DNA of 64,000 nt from Saccharopolyspora gloriosae (lineage in GTDB: Bacteria > Actinomycetota > Actinomycetes > Mycobacteriales > Pseudonocardiaceae). The DNA is taken from the NCBI RefSeq assembly GCF_014203325.1, contig NZ_JACHIV010000001.1:620001-684000 (forward strand). The letters are read 5' to 3'. Numbering within the stretch: position 1 is the stretch's first letter; the number at the start of each line of letters is the position of its first letter. Shown one piece after another: positions 1-8,383 of the stretch. The position numbers and the translations under genes are program-made. The notes beneath the pieces are model-generated. The model was given only the letters and a program-made list of their open reading frames with translations, was not told where the DNA came from and made no database searches.

Positions 1-1
1 C

Positions 2-397
2 GGCGGGTTCGCGGCGGCGAAGGAAGGTCTGAAGGCGGTCAGCGCCCAGACCCAGTCGATCAACCAATCGGTCGGCGCGGGCATGCTGTCCCTGGACCCG
101 GAGGTCGCGGAAAAGGCCGCGAAGCGCGTCGAGGAAGAGATCCTCGAGTTGCGACAACTGGCGAGGAAGATCAACTCGCTGAGCCTCGTCAAAGGGTTGG
201 GGAACTACCCGGACGGCCAGCAATTGGCGCAGCGCTTCCAGGACAAAGCGACTGATGCGGATGCTGGTGCATTCGCCTTGATTCGTGCGCTCCAGGAAGA
301 ACTGCAGAAACAGGCGGATGCGTTTCGGGGAGCGGCCCGGGACTACCGTGCGACCGACGAGCAGAACGCCGACGATCTCAGGCGAGGTATGCAGTGA
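2..397 (+). CDS. ESX-associated EspC/PE-like helical protein, 5'-truncated by window edge
   Basis: Partial gene; its first codons lie before the window. It is an all-helical, Gly/Cys-poor small protein whose in-window part (132 codons) matches the intact paralogue at 1042. A YRATD sequence near the C terminus fits the YxxxD/E export motif of type VII secretion substrates. The family assignment (EspC/PE-like) is inferred from size, helical composition, this motif and the neighbouring EspG and PPE-like genes. The stop overlaps the GTG of the following lipoprotein (GTGA), so the two are translationally coupled. The first 142 nt are identical to the paralogue and the rest has diverged, which suggests recent duplication or gene conversion. 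Confidence 0.7.
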   Translation, partial: GGFAAAKEGLKAVSAQTQSINQSVGAGMLSLDPEVAEKAAKRVEEEILELRQLARKINSLSLVKGLGNYPDGQQLAQRFQDKATDADAGAFALIRALQEELQKQADAFRGAARDYRATDEQNADDLRRGMQ

Positions 398-939
398 AGA
401 AGAGCTCCCGGACAGTTTCCACGACGGCCGCAGGTTTCGCCTTGTTGGCGTTGTCGTCGTGCGCGCTCGGAGACTCTGGTCCCGATGGCGGCAGTGGAAA
501 CGACGCGGCACCGCCGTCGGAAGCGCAGGGAACAGGGCTTGCGGACTTCGACCCTTGCACGTTCTTCAAGCCGGACGAGCTGACTTCGTTCGGAGTGGGG
601 ACGCAGGCCGAGGACTTCACGCTCGTGAGCTTCCAGCCTGGATGTTCTTGGACCGGGCAAGACCTTGACCTTGTCCTGCAGAAGAATGCAGACGAGACCG
701 TCGATAGCTTGAGCAAGGGCGCTTGGGACGAGTTCACCAAAATTGACGTAGCCGGCCGCGAAGCTGCTCGAGTCGTGCCTGCAGGTGCTACTGGCCAAGG
801 GATCTGCAACACGGTCGTATCCACTGGCGGGGGAGTGGCGCTCTACCAGCTCACCGCAGCGATGCGTGACACCCTCGCTGATCCGTGCGGCGAGATCGAA
901 AAGATCGCCAACCAGACCGCGTCTCGTTTGCCAGCTTGA
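394..939 (+). CDS. DUF3558-type lipoprotein, copy 1
   Basis: Secreted lipoprotein of 181 aa. The N terminus has two Lys, a hydrophobic stretch and a lipobox LSSC with Cys23 as the predicted lipidation site, followed by a Gly/Ser/Pro-rich linker. The mature part begins with the DPCTFF-type motif typical of DUF3558 proteins of Actinobacteria, and its Cys residues (DPC, PGCSW, GICN, DPCGE) may form disulfides. The function is unknown; DUF3558 proteins are often found beside ESX genes. The GTG start overlaps the upstream stop. A paralogue lies at 1452, and both end in the same SRLPA tail. Confidence 0.82.
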   Translation: MKKSSRTVSTTAAGFALLALSSCALGDSGPDGGSGNDAAPPSEAQGTGLADFDPCTFFKPDELTSFGVGTQAEDFTLVSFQPGCSWTGQDLDLVLQKNADETVDSLSKGAWDEFTKIDVAGREAARVVPAGATGQGICNTVVSTGGGVALYQLTAAMRDTLADPCGEIEKIANQTASRLPA

Positions 940-941
940 TT

Positions 942-990
942 TTGGGGGAACGTGGGGTTTTCCAGCACGGTCGACAAGACGTCGCGCTAA
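942..990 (+). pseudogene. stub of a deleted PPE-like gene
   Basis: About 45 nt just after the first lipoprotein align with the start of the PPE-like gene at 2001. Both read GGGGGAA, then a TGGGG(T/C)T-TTCAGCACG-like stretch, then TCGACAA. The start ATG has become GTG here and the similarity ends near 985. I read this as the leftover 5' end of a PPE-like gene lost from the first copy of a tandem unit. Confidence 0.5.
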
Positions 991-1041
991 GGTGATCGAC
1001 GTTCGTCGGGGGAGATCAGTGGAGTCCAGAGGGGCCTGGGG

Positions 1042-1455
1042 ATGACGAGTGCGGAGGCCGGCGGGTTCGCGGCGGCGAAGGAAGGTCTGAAGGCGGTCAG
1101 CGCCCAGACCCAGTCGATCAACCAATCGGTCGGCGCGGGCATGCTGTCCCTGGACCCGGAGGTCGCGGAAAAGGCCGCGAAGCGCGTCGAGGAAGAGATC
1201 GAGGCGCTTCAGGGGTTGTACAGCCGAGCGTTGGCCCTGCAGCGCGTCAAGGGCCTCGGGGACTATCCGGACGGCCAACAGTTGGCGAAGCGCTTCCAGG
1301 ACAAGGCCGTTGATGCGGAAGCCGGAGCTTTGCCGCTGATTCGCTTGTTGCAGGGCGAATTGGTCAAGCAGGCGGAAGCGTTCCGCGGGGCTGCCAGAGA
1401 TTACCGTTCCATTGACGACCAGAACGCCGATGACCTTAGTCGAGGTATTCAGTGA
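1042..1455 (+). CDS. ESX-associated EspC/PE-like helical protein, copy 2
   Basis: Complete 137-aa paralogue of the truncated first gene, starting at ATG after a G-rich purine stretch. It is predicted helical without Cys or a signal peptide. YRSID at residues 121-125 fits the YxxxD/E export signal of type VII substrates. It is coupled by a GTGA overlap to the next lipoprotein gene. By context it is probably an ESX substrate or partner acting with the PPE-like protein at 2001. The exact Pfam family cannot be proven by eye. Confidence 0.75.
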   Translation: MTSAEAGGFAAAKEGLKAVSAQTQSINQSVGAGMLSLDPEVAEKAAKRVEEEIEALQGLYSRALALQRVKGLGDYPDGQQLAKRFQDKAVDAEAGALPLIRLLQGELVKQAEAFRGAARDYRSIDDQNADDLSRGIQ

Positions 1456-1988
1456 GCAAGTTTGTCCGATCCCTTGTCGGCGCCACCATGGGTGTAGCGC
1501 TCGTCGGCCTTTCCGGATGCGCGCTCAACGCGGGCGGCGATTCAGGAGGCGACGCGCAACCCACAGGGCCGGGTGCGGAGGGGTCGATCGAGACTTTCGA
1601 CCCGTGCAAGTTCTTCGAGCCGAATGAGTTGACGGGATGGGGTCTCCCCGCGCAGAGCGAACCCTTCGAGGGGGTCAGCTTTGAGCCGGGCTGCACGTGG
1701 GCCGGTGGCCAGATGTCCCTCGTCCTGCAGAAGAACGTCGACGAGACGGTGGAATCGTACGAAACCAGCGGAAGCTGGGAACGGTACGAGAAGAAGACCA
1801 TCGGCGGGCGCCCGGCTGCTCTGGCGAACGTGCCCGGCGGCGGTAGCACCGGAGGTTGCACGGTTCTGGTCGATGCCGGTGGCGGCGTGGCGATCTACTC
1901 CGTCTCCGGAAAGCTCACCGATTCGGTGGACGCATGCGCGGAAACCGAAAAGATCGCCGATCAGACCGCGTCTCGTTTGCCAGCTTGA
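1452..1988 (+). CDS. DUF3558-type lipoprotein, copy 2
   Basis: Lipoprotein of 178 aa, paralogue of the one at 394. The lipobox LSGC places lipidated Cys23 after a hydrophobic signal segment, then a Gly/Asp-rich linker follows. The DPCKFFEP and PGCTW motifs match DUF3558. Start GTG overlaps the upstream stop. Likely anchored on the outer face of the membrane; the molecular role is unknown. It sits 12 bp before the PPE-like gene, which suggests one transcript for 1042-4274. Confidence 0.83.
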   Translation: MSKFVRSLVGATMGVALVGLSGCALNAGGDSGGDAQPTGPGAEGSIETFDPCKFFEPNELTGWGLPAQSEPFEGVSFEPGCTWAGGQMSLVLQKNVDETVESYETSGSWERYEKKTIGGRPAALANVPGGGSTGGCTVLVDAGGGVAIYSVSGKLTDSVDACAETEKIADQTASRLPA

Positions 1989-2000
1989 TTTGGGGGAATC

Positions 2001-3362
2001 ATGGGGCTGTTCAGCACGATCGACAACGCGGGTTCACGGATCTTCGGCTACGAGAGCGACGCCGAGGAGCAGCGACGCGAGCAGGGCGAAGAGGCGAACC
2101 GGATAGCGCAGCAGCAGCAGGCTCAGCTGGCGCAGCAGAACTCCGGGATGAGCGTCAACGGCTACGACAACCCGGCGATCACGGAATGCGTGAACTGGGG
2201 CGGTTTCGACCACGCGCAGATCTACCGGACGAACCAGGAGTCGATCGACCAGGGCAAGGTCGGCGAGGTCGCGCAGGCCTGGACCGAGTTCGCGAAGGCG
2301 CTGCGGGAACGCGGCGAGAACTACGGCAGGGACCTGCAGCAGATCGTCGAGGGCGGGTGGCAGGGCGCGGCGGCCGACAGCGCCAAGGAGGTCGGCAAGC
2401 CCGCGTCCGACTGGATGAAGGCCAGCGCGGACGCCTTCGAGGTCACCGGCAACAACCTCAACGCCGCAGGTGAGGCCGCCGGTCAGGCCAGCAAGATGGT
2501 GGAGAAGCCGGAGGGCTTCAGCTGGGGTTCCGCCGCCGCCTCCGCGATCCCGTTCGGGGCCGCGGGGGCTGGTATCAACGCGCTCTCCCAGATGGAGGAG
2601 CGCGAGCAGGCCGAGCAGGCCGCGCGGGAGACGATGGGCCGGGTCTACAGCCCGACTCTCTCCCAGGTCGACGCGAAGATGCCGCAGTACACGGCGCCGG
2701 ACGGCAGCACGAAGGAGCCGCCACCGGCGACCCCGCCGCCCGGTACGGATTGGGGCGGCGGTCCCGGAGCGGGCGGCCTCGGCGGCGGGCCGGGCTCCGG
2801 TATCGGAGGTGGCACGCCGTCCGGGCTTCCCGGTGGCGGTTACGGCGGTTCCGGTCTGCCGGGCGGTGGCTACGGCGGCGGTTCCGGCGGTCCGGGAAGC
2901 GGTATCGGCGGTGGCGTGCCCACCACGCCGTCCGGCAGCGGCAGCCAGTGGGCCGGACAGCCCGGCGGACCGGGCATCGGTGGTCCCCCCGGTGGCGGCG
3001 GGATCGGAGCCGGTGGTGCCGGTGGCGGTGCGGGCGGCGGGCTCGGCGGCATGGCGGGCGGACTCGCCGGTGGCCTCGCCGGTGGCGCCGGTGCGGGCGG
3101 CATGGGCAAGGGCGCCGGTGGCGTCGGCGCGGGCGGCCGGGCCGGTATCGGCGGCGCGGGCGCGGGCGCGGCAGGTGGCGGCGCCGGTGCGCGCGGAGCC
3201 GGTGGTGGCCGAGGCGGCATGGGCGGCGGCATGGGTGGTGCCGGCCAGCGCGGCCAGCAGGGCGAGGACGCCGAGCACGAGCGCCCGTCCTGGCTGGAGG
3301 AGCACGACGACATCTGGATGAACGACATGCCGAAGACCGCGCCGCCGGTGCTGGGCGAGTGA
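2001..3362 (+). CDS. PPE-like ESX substrate with Gly-rich C-terminal half
   Basis: 453 aa. Residues 1-200 are helical and carry a WxG-like turn (GGWQG near residue 118), as in WXG100/PPE-type ESX proteins. Residues about 240-420 are low-complexity Gly/Ala/Pro repeats (GGG, GGA, GLPGGGYGG), and the last 30 residues are acidic and Trp-rich (RPSWLEEHDDIWMND). There is no signal peptide, which fits type VII export. The adjacent EspG gene supports a PPE-type role, because EspG chaperones bind PPE proteins. The Gly-rich part may be surface-exposed; this is inference. Confidence 0.75.
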   Translation: MGLFSTIDNAGSRIFGYESDAEEQRREQGEEANRIAQQQQAQLAQQNSGMSVNGYDNPAITECVNWGGFDHAQIYRTNQESIDQGKVGEVAQAWTEFAKALRERGENYGRDLQQIVEGGWQGAAADSAKEVGKPASDWMKASADAFEVTGNNLNAAGEAAGQASKMVEKPEGFSWGSAAASAIPFGAAGAGINALSQMEEREQAEQAARETMGRVYSPTLSQVDAKMPQYTAPDGSTKEPPPATPPPGTDWGGGPGAGGLGGGPGSGIGGGTPSGLPGGGYGGSGLPGGGYGGGSGGPGSGIGGGVPTTPSGSGSQWAGQPGGPGIGGPPGGGGIGAGGAGGGAGGGLGGMAGGLAGGLAGGAGAGGMGKGAGGVGAGGRAGIGGAGAGAAGGGAGARGAGGGRGGMGGGMGGAGQRGQQGEDAEHERPSWLEEHDDIWMNDMPKTAPPVLGE

Positions 3363-3449
3363 TTCACCGCCGACCGGCATCGGGGGCCGGTCGGCCACCG
3401 GGACCGGTCGGCGGTTCGGCATCTGCACTTCACAGGGGAGAGAAACGCA

Positions 3450-4274
3450 GTGACCGCTTTGGGGTCTTGGCAGTTGCCGCCGGTGCACCTGGACGTGGCG
3501 CTCAAGCACCTGCGGATCGACCGGCTGACGTTGCCGCTGACCAGCAAGTCCGCCGGGTACACCGCGGAGCAGTTCAGCCGCGTGGCGAAAGCCGAACTGG
3601 ACCGCATGTACGCGAGCGGTGCCGTCGTGGACGACGAGATCGCGCCGCCGCTCGCCGAGGCGCTGAAGGTGCTCGCCACGCCGTACCTGTGGGTCGATTC
3701 GATCTGGTTCCCGACGGTCGGCGCCGACCACTGCTGGCGCGCGCTCGCCGTGTTCACCGAGGGGAATCGGGTCGTGCTGGGGGTGCAGTCGCCCAGCGCG
3801 GACCCGAAGCGCGGTGGCCTGGTGACCGTCGAGGTGCACGAGAACGTGCCGCTGCCGCAGGTCCTGCTGGCCACGCTGCCCCCGGCGCGGGTCGGCGGGC
3901 AGGGGCCGGTCCGGGTTCCGCAGGCGTCGTTGCAGCGGCAGCCGCAGCCGGACGACTTCGGGCAGGCGAGCATGATGCGCTCCGCCACCGAGGAACGCGG
4001 CAGCACCGGGGACCGGCAGGTCCGGCTCTACGAGACGATCGGCAAGGCCCCGCACCAGCGCATCGGGCAGCTCTCGGCGAACCTGCGCGACCGGTACGGG
4101 CGCAGGCGGCGGTCGACCGTCGTGTCCTGGTTCGACAACCTGGAGCCGGACGGACGGTACTTGAACCGGGTCGAGCGCGGGAGTTCGGGCGAGCAGGTCT
4201 TCGCGCTCGTCCCGGCCGACGCGCGCACCATCGGCGTCGAGATCGACTCGCTGATCGCCCAGGTCCGCGCCTGA
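3450..4274 (+). CDS. EspG-family ESX secretion chaperone
   Basis: 274 aa, cytosolic, no signal or membrane segment. The N-terminal stretch (LPPVHLDVALKHLRIDRLTLPL) and overall alpha/beta composition match the EspG family (ESX secretion-associated protein). EspG binds PPE-type substrates and keeps them soluble for type VII export. It lies 87 bp after the PPE-like gene and starts at GTG after a GGGGAGAG ribosome-binding site. The ESX core genes (eccC and others) are not in the window. Confidence 0.82.
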   Translation: MTALGSWQLPPVHLDVALKHLRIDRLTLPLTSKSAGYTAEQFSRVAKAELDRMYASGAVVDDEIAPPLAEALKVLATPYLWVDSIWFPTVGADHCWRALAVFTEGNRVVLGVQSPSADPKRGGLVTVEVHENVPLPQVLLATLPPARVGGQGPVRVPQASLQRQPQPDDFGQASMMRSATEERGSTGDRQVRLYETIGKAPHQRIGQLSANLRDRYGRRRRSTVVSWFDNLEPDGRYLNRVERGSSGEQVFALVPADARTIGVEIDSLIAQVRA

Positions 4275-4532
4275 TCCTCGGTGTTCGCGCAACGGCGAAC
4301 GCCCTCCGCGCGCCGCTCACCGCGAGTGCCCGTCCGCGCGACGTTCCGCCACCGGACCGCGCCGGGCGCGGCCGGCGCGGGCACGTCCGAGCAGCGCCCT
4401 GGCCTGCGATGGCGCACGGCCGAGTCCCCTCCTGCGCGGCGCGGACGCCGCGGTCGCGGCCCGCGGCGGTGAGCACCGAGCGCAGCGAAGGGGGTACGCA
4501 CAGCGTTACGTTGCGCACGTAGGCTGCGAGGC

Positions 4533-5849
4533 ATGGTCGAACCCCCACTGCATCGCGTTACCCTGCCGAACGGGCTGCGCGTCGTGCTCGCGCCGGACTC
4601 GGCGCGGGGCGCCTCCGGTCAAGCCCCCGTCGTGGGCGTCAGCGTGCACTATGACGTGGGCTTCCGCTCCGAGCCGGAAGGCCGCACCGGATTCGCGCAC
4701 CTGTTCGAGCACCTCATGTTCCAGGGCAGCGAGAGCCTGGAGAAGCTCGCGCACTTCCGCCACGTCCAAGGCTCCGGCGGCACCTTCAACGGTTCGACGC
4801 ACCAGGACTACACCGACTACTTCCAGGTGCTGCCCTCGGCGGCGCTGGAGCGGGCGCTGTTCCTGGAAGCCGACCGGATGCGGGCCCCGAAGCTCACCGA
4901 GGAGAACCTCCGCAACCAGGTCGACGTGGTGAAGGAGGAGATCCGGCTCAACGTCCTCAACCGCCCCTACGGCGGGTTCCCGTGGATCCTGCTGCCGCCG
5001 GTGCTCTACTCCACGTTCGCCAACGCGCACAACGGCTACGGCGACTTCACCGACCTGGAGCAGGCGACCGTCGAGGACTGCGCCGCCTTCTTCGACACCT
5101 TCTACGCGCCCGCGAACGCGGTGCTCACCATCGCCGGTGACTTCGACGTGGACCGGGCCACCGAACTGGTGCACAAGCACTTCGGCGACGTCCCGGCCCG
5201 CGAGGTGCGCCCGCGCCCCTCGTTCGCCGAGCCGTTGCCGACCGAGCAGCTCACCGGCGTGCACGCCGACCCGCACGCGCCGCTGCCCGCGATCGCGCTG
5301 GGGCACCGGCTGCCGGACCCGGTCGGCGAACTCGACCAGTACCTGGCGAACATCGTGCTGGCCGCGGTGCTCACCGACGGCGACGCGTCCCGGTTGCAGC
5401 AGCGGATGGTCTACCAGGACCCGCTGGTCGTCGACGTGCACGCGGGCTGCGGCCTGATGGGCGCGCCGCTGGACGCGCGCGACCCGGACACCTTCACGCT
5501 CACCGCGATCCACACGCCCGAGGTGGAGCCGGAGCGGGTCGTCGCCGCCGTCGACGCGGAACTGGAAGCGCTCGCCGCGACCGGGCCCACGGCGGAGGAG
5601 CTGTCCCGCGTCACGTCCCGCTGGGCGGCGTCGCTGCACCGCGAACACGACAGGGTCGTCTCCCGCACGCTCGACCTGGGCAGCACCGAGCTGATCCACG
5701 GCCGCGCCGAGCTCATCTCGGAGCTGCCGAAGCGGATCGCCGAGGTCGGCGCCGAGCAGGTCGCCGCCGCCGCGAAGGCCCTCTCCCCGGACTCGCGCGC
5801 GACCCTGCGCGTGCAGCCCGACTCGAACTCCGCCGGAGGTGCGGCATGA
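4533..5849 (+). CDS. M16 zinc peptidase, catalytic subunit
   Basis: 438 aa. The inverted zinc motif HxxEH is present as H56-LF-E59-H60, with a downstream Glu in NQVDVVKEEIRLN as third ligand, so this is the active member of an M16 (pitrilysin/processing peptidase) pair. No signal peptide is evident, so it is probably cytoplasmic. Four bases (ATGA) overlap with the next M16 gene. The two proteins likely form one heterodimeric peptidase, as in other bacterial M16B pairs. The peptide substrates are unknown. Confidence 0.92.
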   Translation: MVEPPLHRVTLPNGLRVVLAPDSARGASGQAPVVGVSVHYDVGFRSEPEGRTGFAHLFEHLMFQGSESLEKLAHFRHVQGSGGTFNGSTHQDYTDYFQVLPSAALERALFLEADRMRAPKLTEENLRNQVDVVKEEIRLNVLNRPYGGFPWILLPPVLYSTFANAHNGYGDFTDLEQATVEDCAAFFDTFYAPANAVLTIAGDFDVDRATELVHKHFGDVPAREVRPRPSFAEPLPTEQLTGVHADPHAPLPAIALGHRLPDPVGELDQYLANIVLAAVLTDGDASRLQQRMVYQDPLVVDVHAGCGLMGAPLDARDPDTFTLTAIHTPEVEPERVVAAVDAELEALAATGPTAEELSRVTSRWAASLHREHDRVVSRTLDLGSTELIHGRAELISELPKRIAEVGAEQVAAAAKALSPDSRATLRVQPDSNSAGGAA

Positions 5850-7213
5850 CCCAGGCCCCTCACCGCAGCGCCGAGGAGATCGGCCGCACCGAAACCGGTC
5901 CGCGACCGCTGCCGCCGCTGGGCGAACCCCGCCCGCTGCGCACCCCGGAGGTCGTGGACGCCACGCTGCCCAACGGGTTGCGCCTGATCGCGGCCCGCCA
6001 CGGCGTGGTCCCGATGGTCGAAGCCCGGCTGCGCATCCCGTTCGCGGGCGAGGACGCGATGCACCCGGCGACGTCCGAGGTGCTCGCCGAGACGATCCTG
6101 ACCGGCACCGCCGCTCGCGACCGGGTGCAGGTCGACACCGACCTCGCCGCCGTCGGCGGCGAACTGCACGCGGTGGTCGACCCGGAGCGCCTCAGCTTCA
6201 TCGGCAGCGCCCTGTCCAGCGGGAAGGGCACGCTGCTGGAGGTGCTGGCCGACGCCCTCACCGGCGCCGCCTACGCCGCCGACGAGGTCGCCGGTGAGCG
6301 GGACCGCCTGGTGGAGCGGCTCGCCGTGGCCCGCTCGCAGCCGCGCGTCATCGCGCGCGAGGAGCTGCAGCGGCACCGCTACGGCGACCACCCGTTCGTC
6401 CGCGAGGTGCCGCAGGCCGCCGACGTCGGGCAGGTCACCCCGGAGGCCGTGCGCGAGCTGCACGCCGGCGCCGTGCTGCCGCGCGGCTCCACGCTGGTGC
6501 TCGTCGGCGACCTGGACCCGCACACCATCGTCGACGAGGTGACGCGGATCCTGGCGCCGTGGGATTCGGCCGTCGCCGCCACCGAGCTGCCGGACCTGCC
6601 GGAGCTGCGCGGCGGGGACGTGCGGCTGGTGCACCGCGAGGGCGCCGTGCAGTCGCAGCTGCGGATGTCCGCGCAGGGCCTGCACCGCACCGACGAGCGC
6701 TACCCGGCGCTGCAGATCGCGAACCTCGGCTTCGGCGGCTACTTCTCCTCCCGGCTGGTGGAGAACATCCGCGAGGACAAGGGCTACACCTACGGCGCGC
6801 ACTCGTCCTTCGAGTTCACCCGCGGCAACGGCACGATCCTGGTCGACGCAGACACCGCCAGCGAGGTCACCGCGGCCGCGCTGCTGGAGATGCGCTACGA
6901 GTTCGGCCGCATGGCGCTGGTCCCGCCGACCGAGGCGGAGGTCGAATCGGCCCGGCAGTACGCGATCGGCGGGCTGCTGACCTCGACGTCCTCGCAGTCC
7001 GGGATGGCGTCGATGCTGCTGACGCTCGCGGTCGCCGGGCTCGACCACCACTGGCTCACCGCGCACCCGGACCGGTTGCGCGCCGTCACCGCCGAGCAGG
7101 TCGCGGAGGCGGCGCTGTTCTACGCGCCGACCCGGTTCACCGGTGTCGTGGTGGGCGACGCGGACAAGATCGGCGACCGGCTCGCGGCGCTCGGCGGGGT
7201 GGTGCTGCCGTGA
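5846..7213 (+). CDS. M16-family peptidase, inactive partner subunit
   Basis: 455 aa, same fold as the upstream protein but without HxxEH at the expected position, so it should not bind zinc. It keeps the region FGGYFSSRLVENIREDKG followed by YTYG, the Arg/Tyr signature of the non-catalytic M16B subunit that contacts the substrate. The ATGA overlap with the catalytic subunit and GTGA overlap with nudC indicate one tightly coupled operon. The first 40 residues are Pro/Arg-rich and probably flexible. Confidence 0.9.
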   Translation: MTQAPHRSAEEIGRTETGPRPLPPLGEPRPLRTPEVVDATLPNGLRLIAARHGVVPMVEARLRIPFAGEDAMHPATSEVLAETILTGTAARDRVQVDTDLAAVGGELHAVVDPERLSFIGSALSSGKGTLLEVLADALTGAAYAADEVAGERDRLVERLAVARSQPRVIAREELQRHRYGDHPFVREVPQAADVGQVTPEAVRELHAGAVLPRGSTLVLVGDLDPHTIVDEVTRILAPWDSAVAATELPDLPELRGGDVRLVHREGAVQSQLRMSAQGLHRTDERYPALQIANLGFGGYFSSRLVENIREDKGYTYGAHSSFEFTRGNGTILVDADTASEVTAAALLEMRYEFGRMALVPPTEAEVESARQYAIGGLLTSTSSQSGMASMLLTLAVAGLDHHWLTAHPDRLRAVTAEQVAEAALFYAPTRFTGVVVGDADKIGDRLAALGGVVLP

Positions 7214-8139
7214 CGGAGGCGTGGGCGCCGCCGATCGCGGCGGACGGCGGTTTCCTGCTCGACTCGGCGCCGCTGCTGTCCCGGTCCACCGTGGATCGTA
7301 CGGAACTGCTGCGGGAGGGGCCGGTCACCGAGCTGTGGTCGTCCGGCCGGGTGCTGCTGGTCGACGGCAAGGGCCGCGCCCAGATCGGCCCGGACGGGCG
7401 CCTCGTCTACGAGGACGCCGCGGTGTTCGGCGAGCAGCCCACGCCGCACGCGGTGCTGCTGGGCAGCCAGCAGGGCACCGTGTACTGGGCGCTGCGCACC
7501 GAGCGCGACGGGTCGCAGGAGGGCTGGCAGGACCTGCGGATCGCGGGCGCGCAGCTCGACGACACCGACGCGGGCCTGCTCACCACCGCGGTCGGCCTGC
7601 TCAACTGGCACGACCACTCCCGCTACTGCGCGGTGTGCGGCGCGGCGACGAACCGGGTCAAGGTCGGCTGGGCGCGGCGCTGCTCCGGCTGCGACCGCGA
7701 GGAGTACCCGCGCACCGACCCCGCGGTGATCTGCCTGGTCCACGACGGCGCCGACCAGGTGCTGCTGGCCCGCCAGCCGGTGTGGCCGCCGGAGCGGTTC
7801 TCCGTGCTCGCCGGGTTCGTCGAGGTCGGCGAGTCGCTGGAGGCCTGCGTGCAGCGGGAGGTGGAGGAAGAGGTCGGCGTGCACGCCACCGACATCCGCT
7901 ACCTCGGCAGCCAGCCGTGGCCGTTCCCGAGGTCGCTGATGCTGGGGTTCGCCGCGGTCGCGGACCCGGCCACGCCGCTGCGGCCCGCCGACGGCGAGAT
8001 CGAGGAGGCCCGCTGGGTCTCCCGTGCCGACGTGCGGGCGGCGATGAGCACCGACGACGGCATCATCCCCGGCTTACGCCTGCCGCCTAGCGTCTCCATC
8101 GCCCACCGAATGCTCAAAGGCTGGGCCTTCTGGTCCTGA
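7210..8139 (+). CDS. nudC: NAD(+) diphosphatase / NAD-capped RNA decapping Nudix hydrolase
   Basis: 309 aa. A zinc ribbon with C140/C143 and C158/C161 precedes the Nudix box at residues 202-224 (G-x5-E-x7-REVEEEVGV), followed by the NudC signature SQPWPFPRS. NudC cleaves NAD(H) to NMN(H) and AMP and removes NAD caps from RNA. The open frame runs further upstream, but GTG at 7210 overlaps the M16 stop and gives the usual family length. It is the last gene of the M16 operon; a 12-bp stem-loop follows at 8157. Confidence 0.95.
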   Translation: MTEAWAPPIAADGGFLLDSAPLLSRSTVDRTELLREGPVTELWSSGRVLLVDGKGRAQIGPDGRLVYEDAAVFGEQPTPHAVLLGSQQGTVYWALRTERDGSQEGWQDLRIAGAQLDDTDAGLLTTAVGLLNWHDHSRYCAVCGAATNRVKVGWARRCSGCDREEYPRTDPAVICLVHDGADQVLLARQPVWPPERFSVLAGFVEVGESLEACVQREVEEEVGVHATDIRYLGSQPWPFPRSLMLGFAAVADPATPLRPADGEIEEARWVSRADVRAAMSTDDGIIPGLRLPPSVSIAHRMLKGWAFWS

Positions 8140-8156
8140 CGTGAACAGGAGGAACT

Positions 8157-8189
8157 CCCCGTCGCCGGACGAGAACACCGGCGACGGGG
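8157..8189 (+). terminator. stem-loop after nudC
   Basis: Perfect 12-bp inverted repeat (CCCCGTCGCCGG with its complement) around a 9-nt loop, 18 bp past the nudC stop. There is no T-run, as is common for actinobacterial terminators. Confidence 0.6.
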
Positions 8190-8264
8190 ACGTTCCCCCG
8201 TCGATCGCGACCACGAAAGCCGCCGATCTCGTCTTGTCGGCGCCGAATCCGCGAACGGCTCTGC

Positions 8265-8352
8265 AGTGTGACTTTGCGGCGAAGCCGTGCTCTGCGGCGT
8301 AGCCGTGCTTGTATGCGCGAAGCGCATAGCCCACGTCGAGAACCCGCCACCC
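8265..8352. repeat. dispersed intergenic repeat, copy A
   Basis: Read on the minus strand this is GACGTGGGCTATGCG, a TATGCGC/GCGCATA palindrome, then two CACGGC-T-CGCCGC-like units. The same order occurs on the plus strand at 42329-42400. It lies in the gap before uvrD2. Confidence 0.5.
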
Positions 8353-8383
8353 GACCCCTGCGCAGAGCACGAACGATGCGAGG

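Noticed and set aside
2034-4292. 752-aa open frame on the minus strand opposite the PPE-like and EspG genes
   Set aside because: Composition is Arg/Ala/Gly/His shadow sequence of a GC-rich coding strand; no family or ribosome-binding site, and the plus strand has clear genes.
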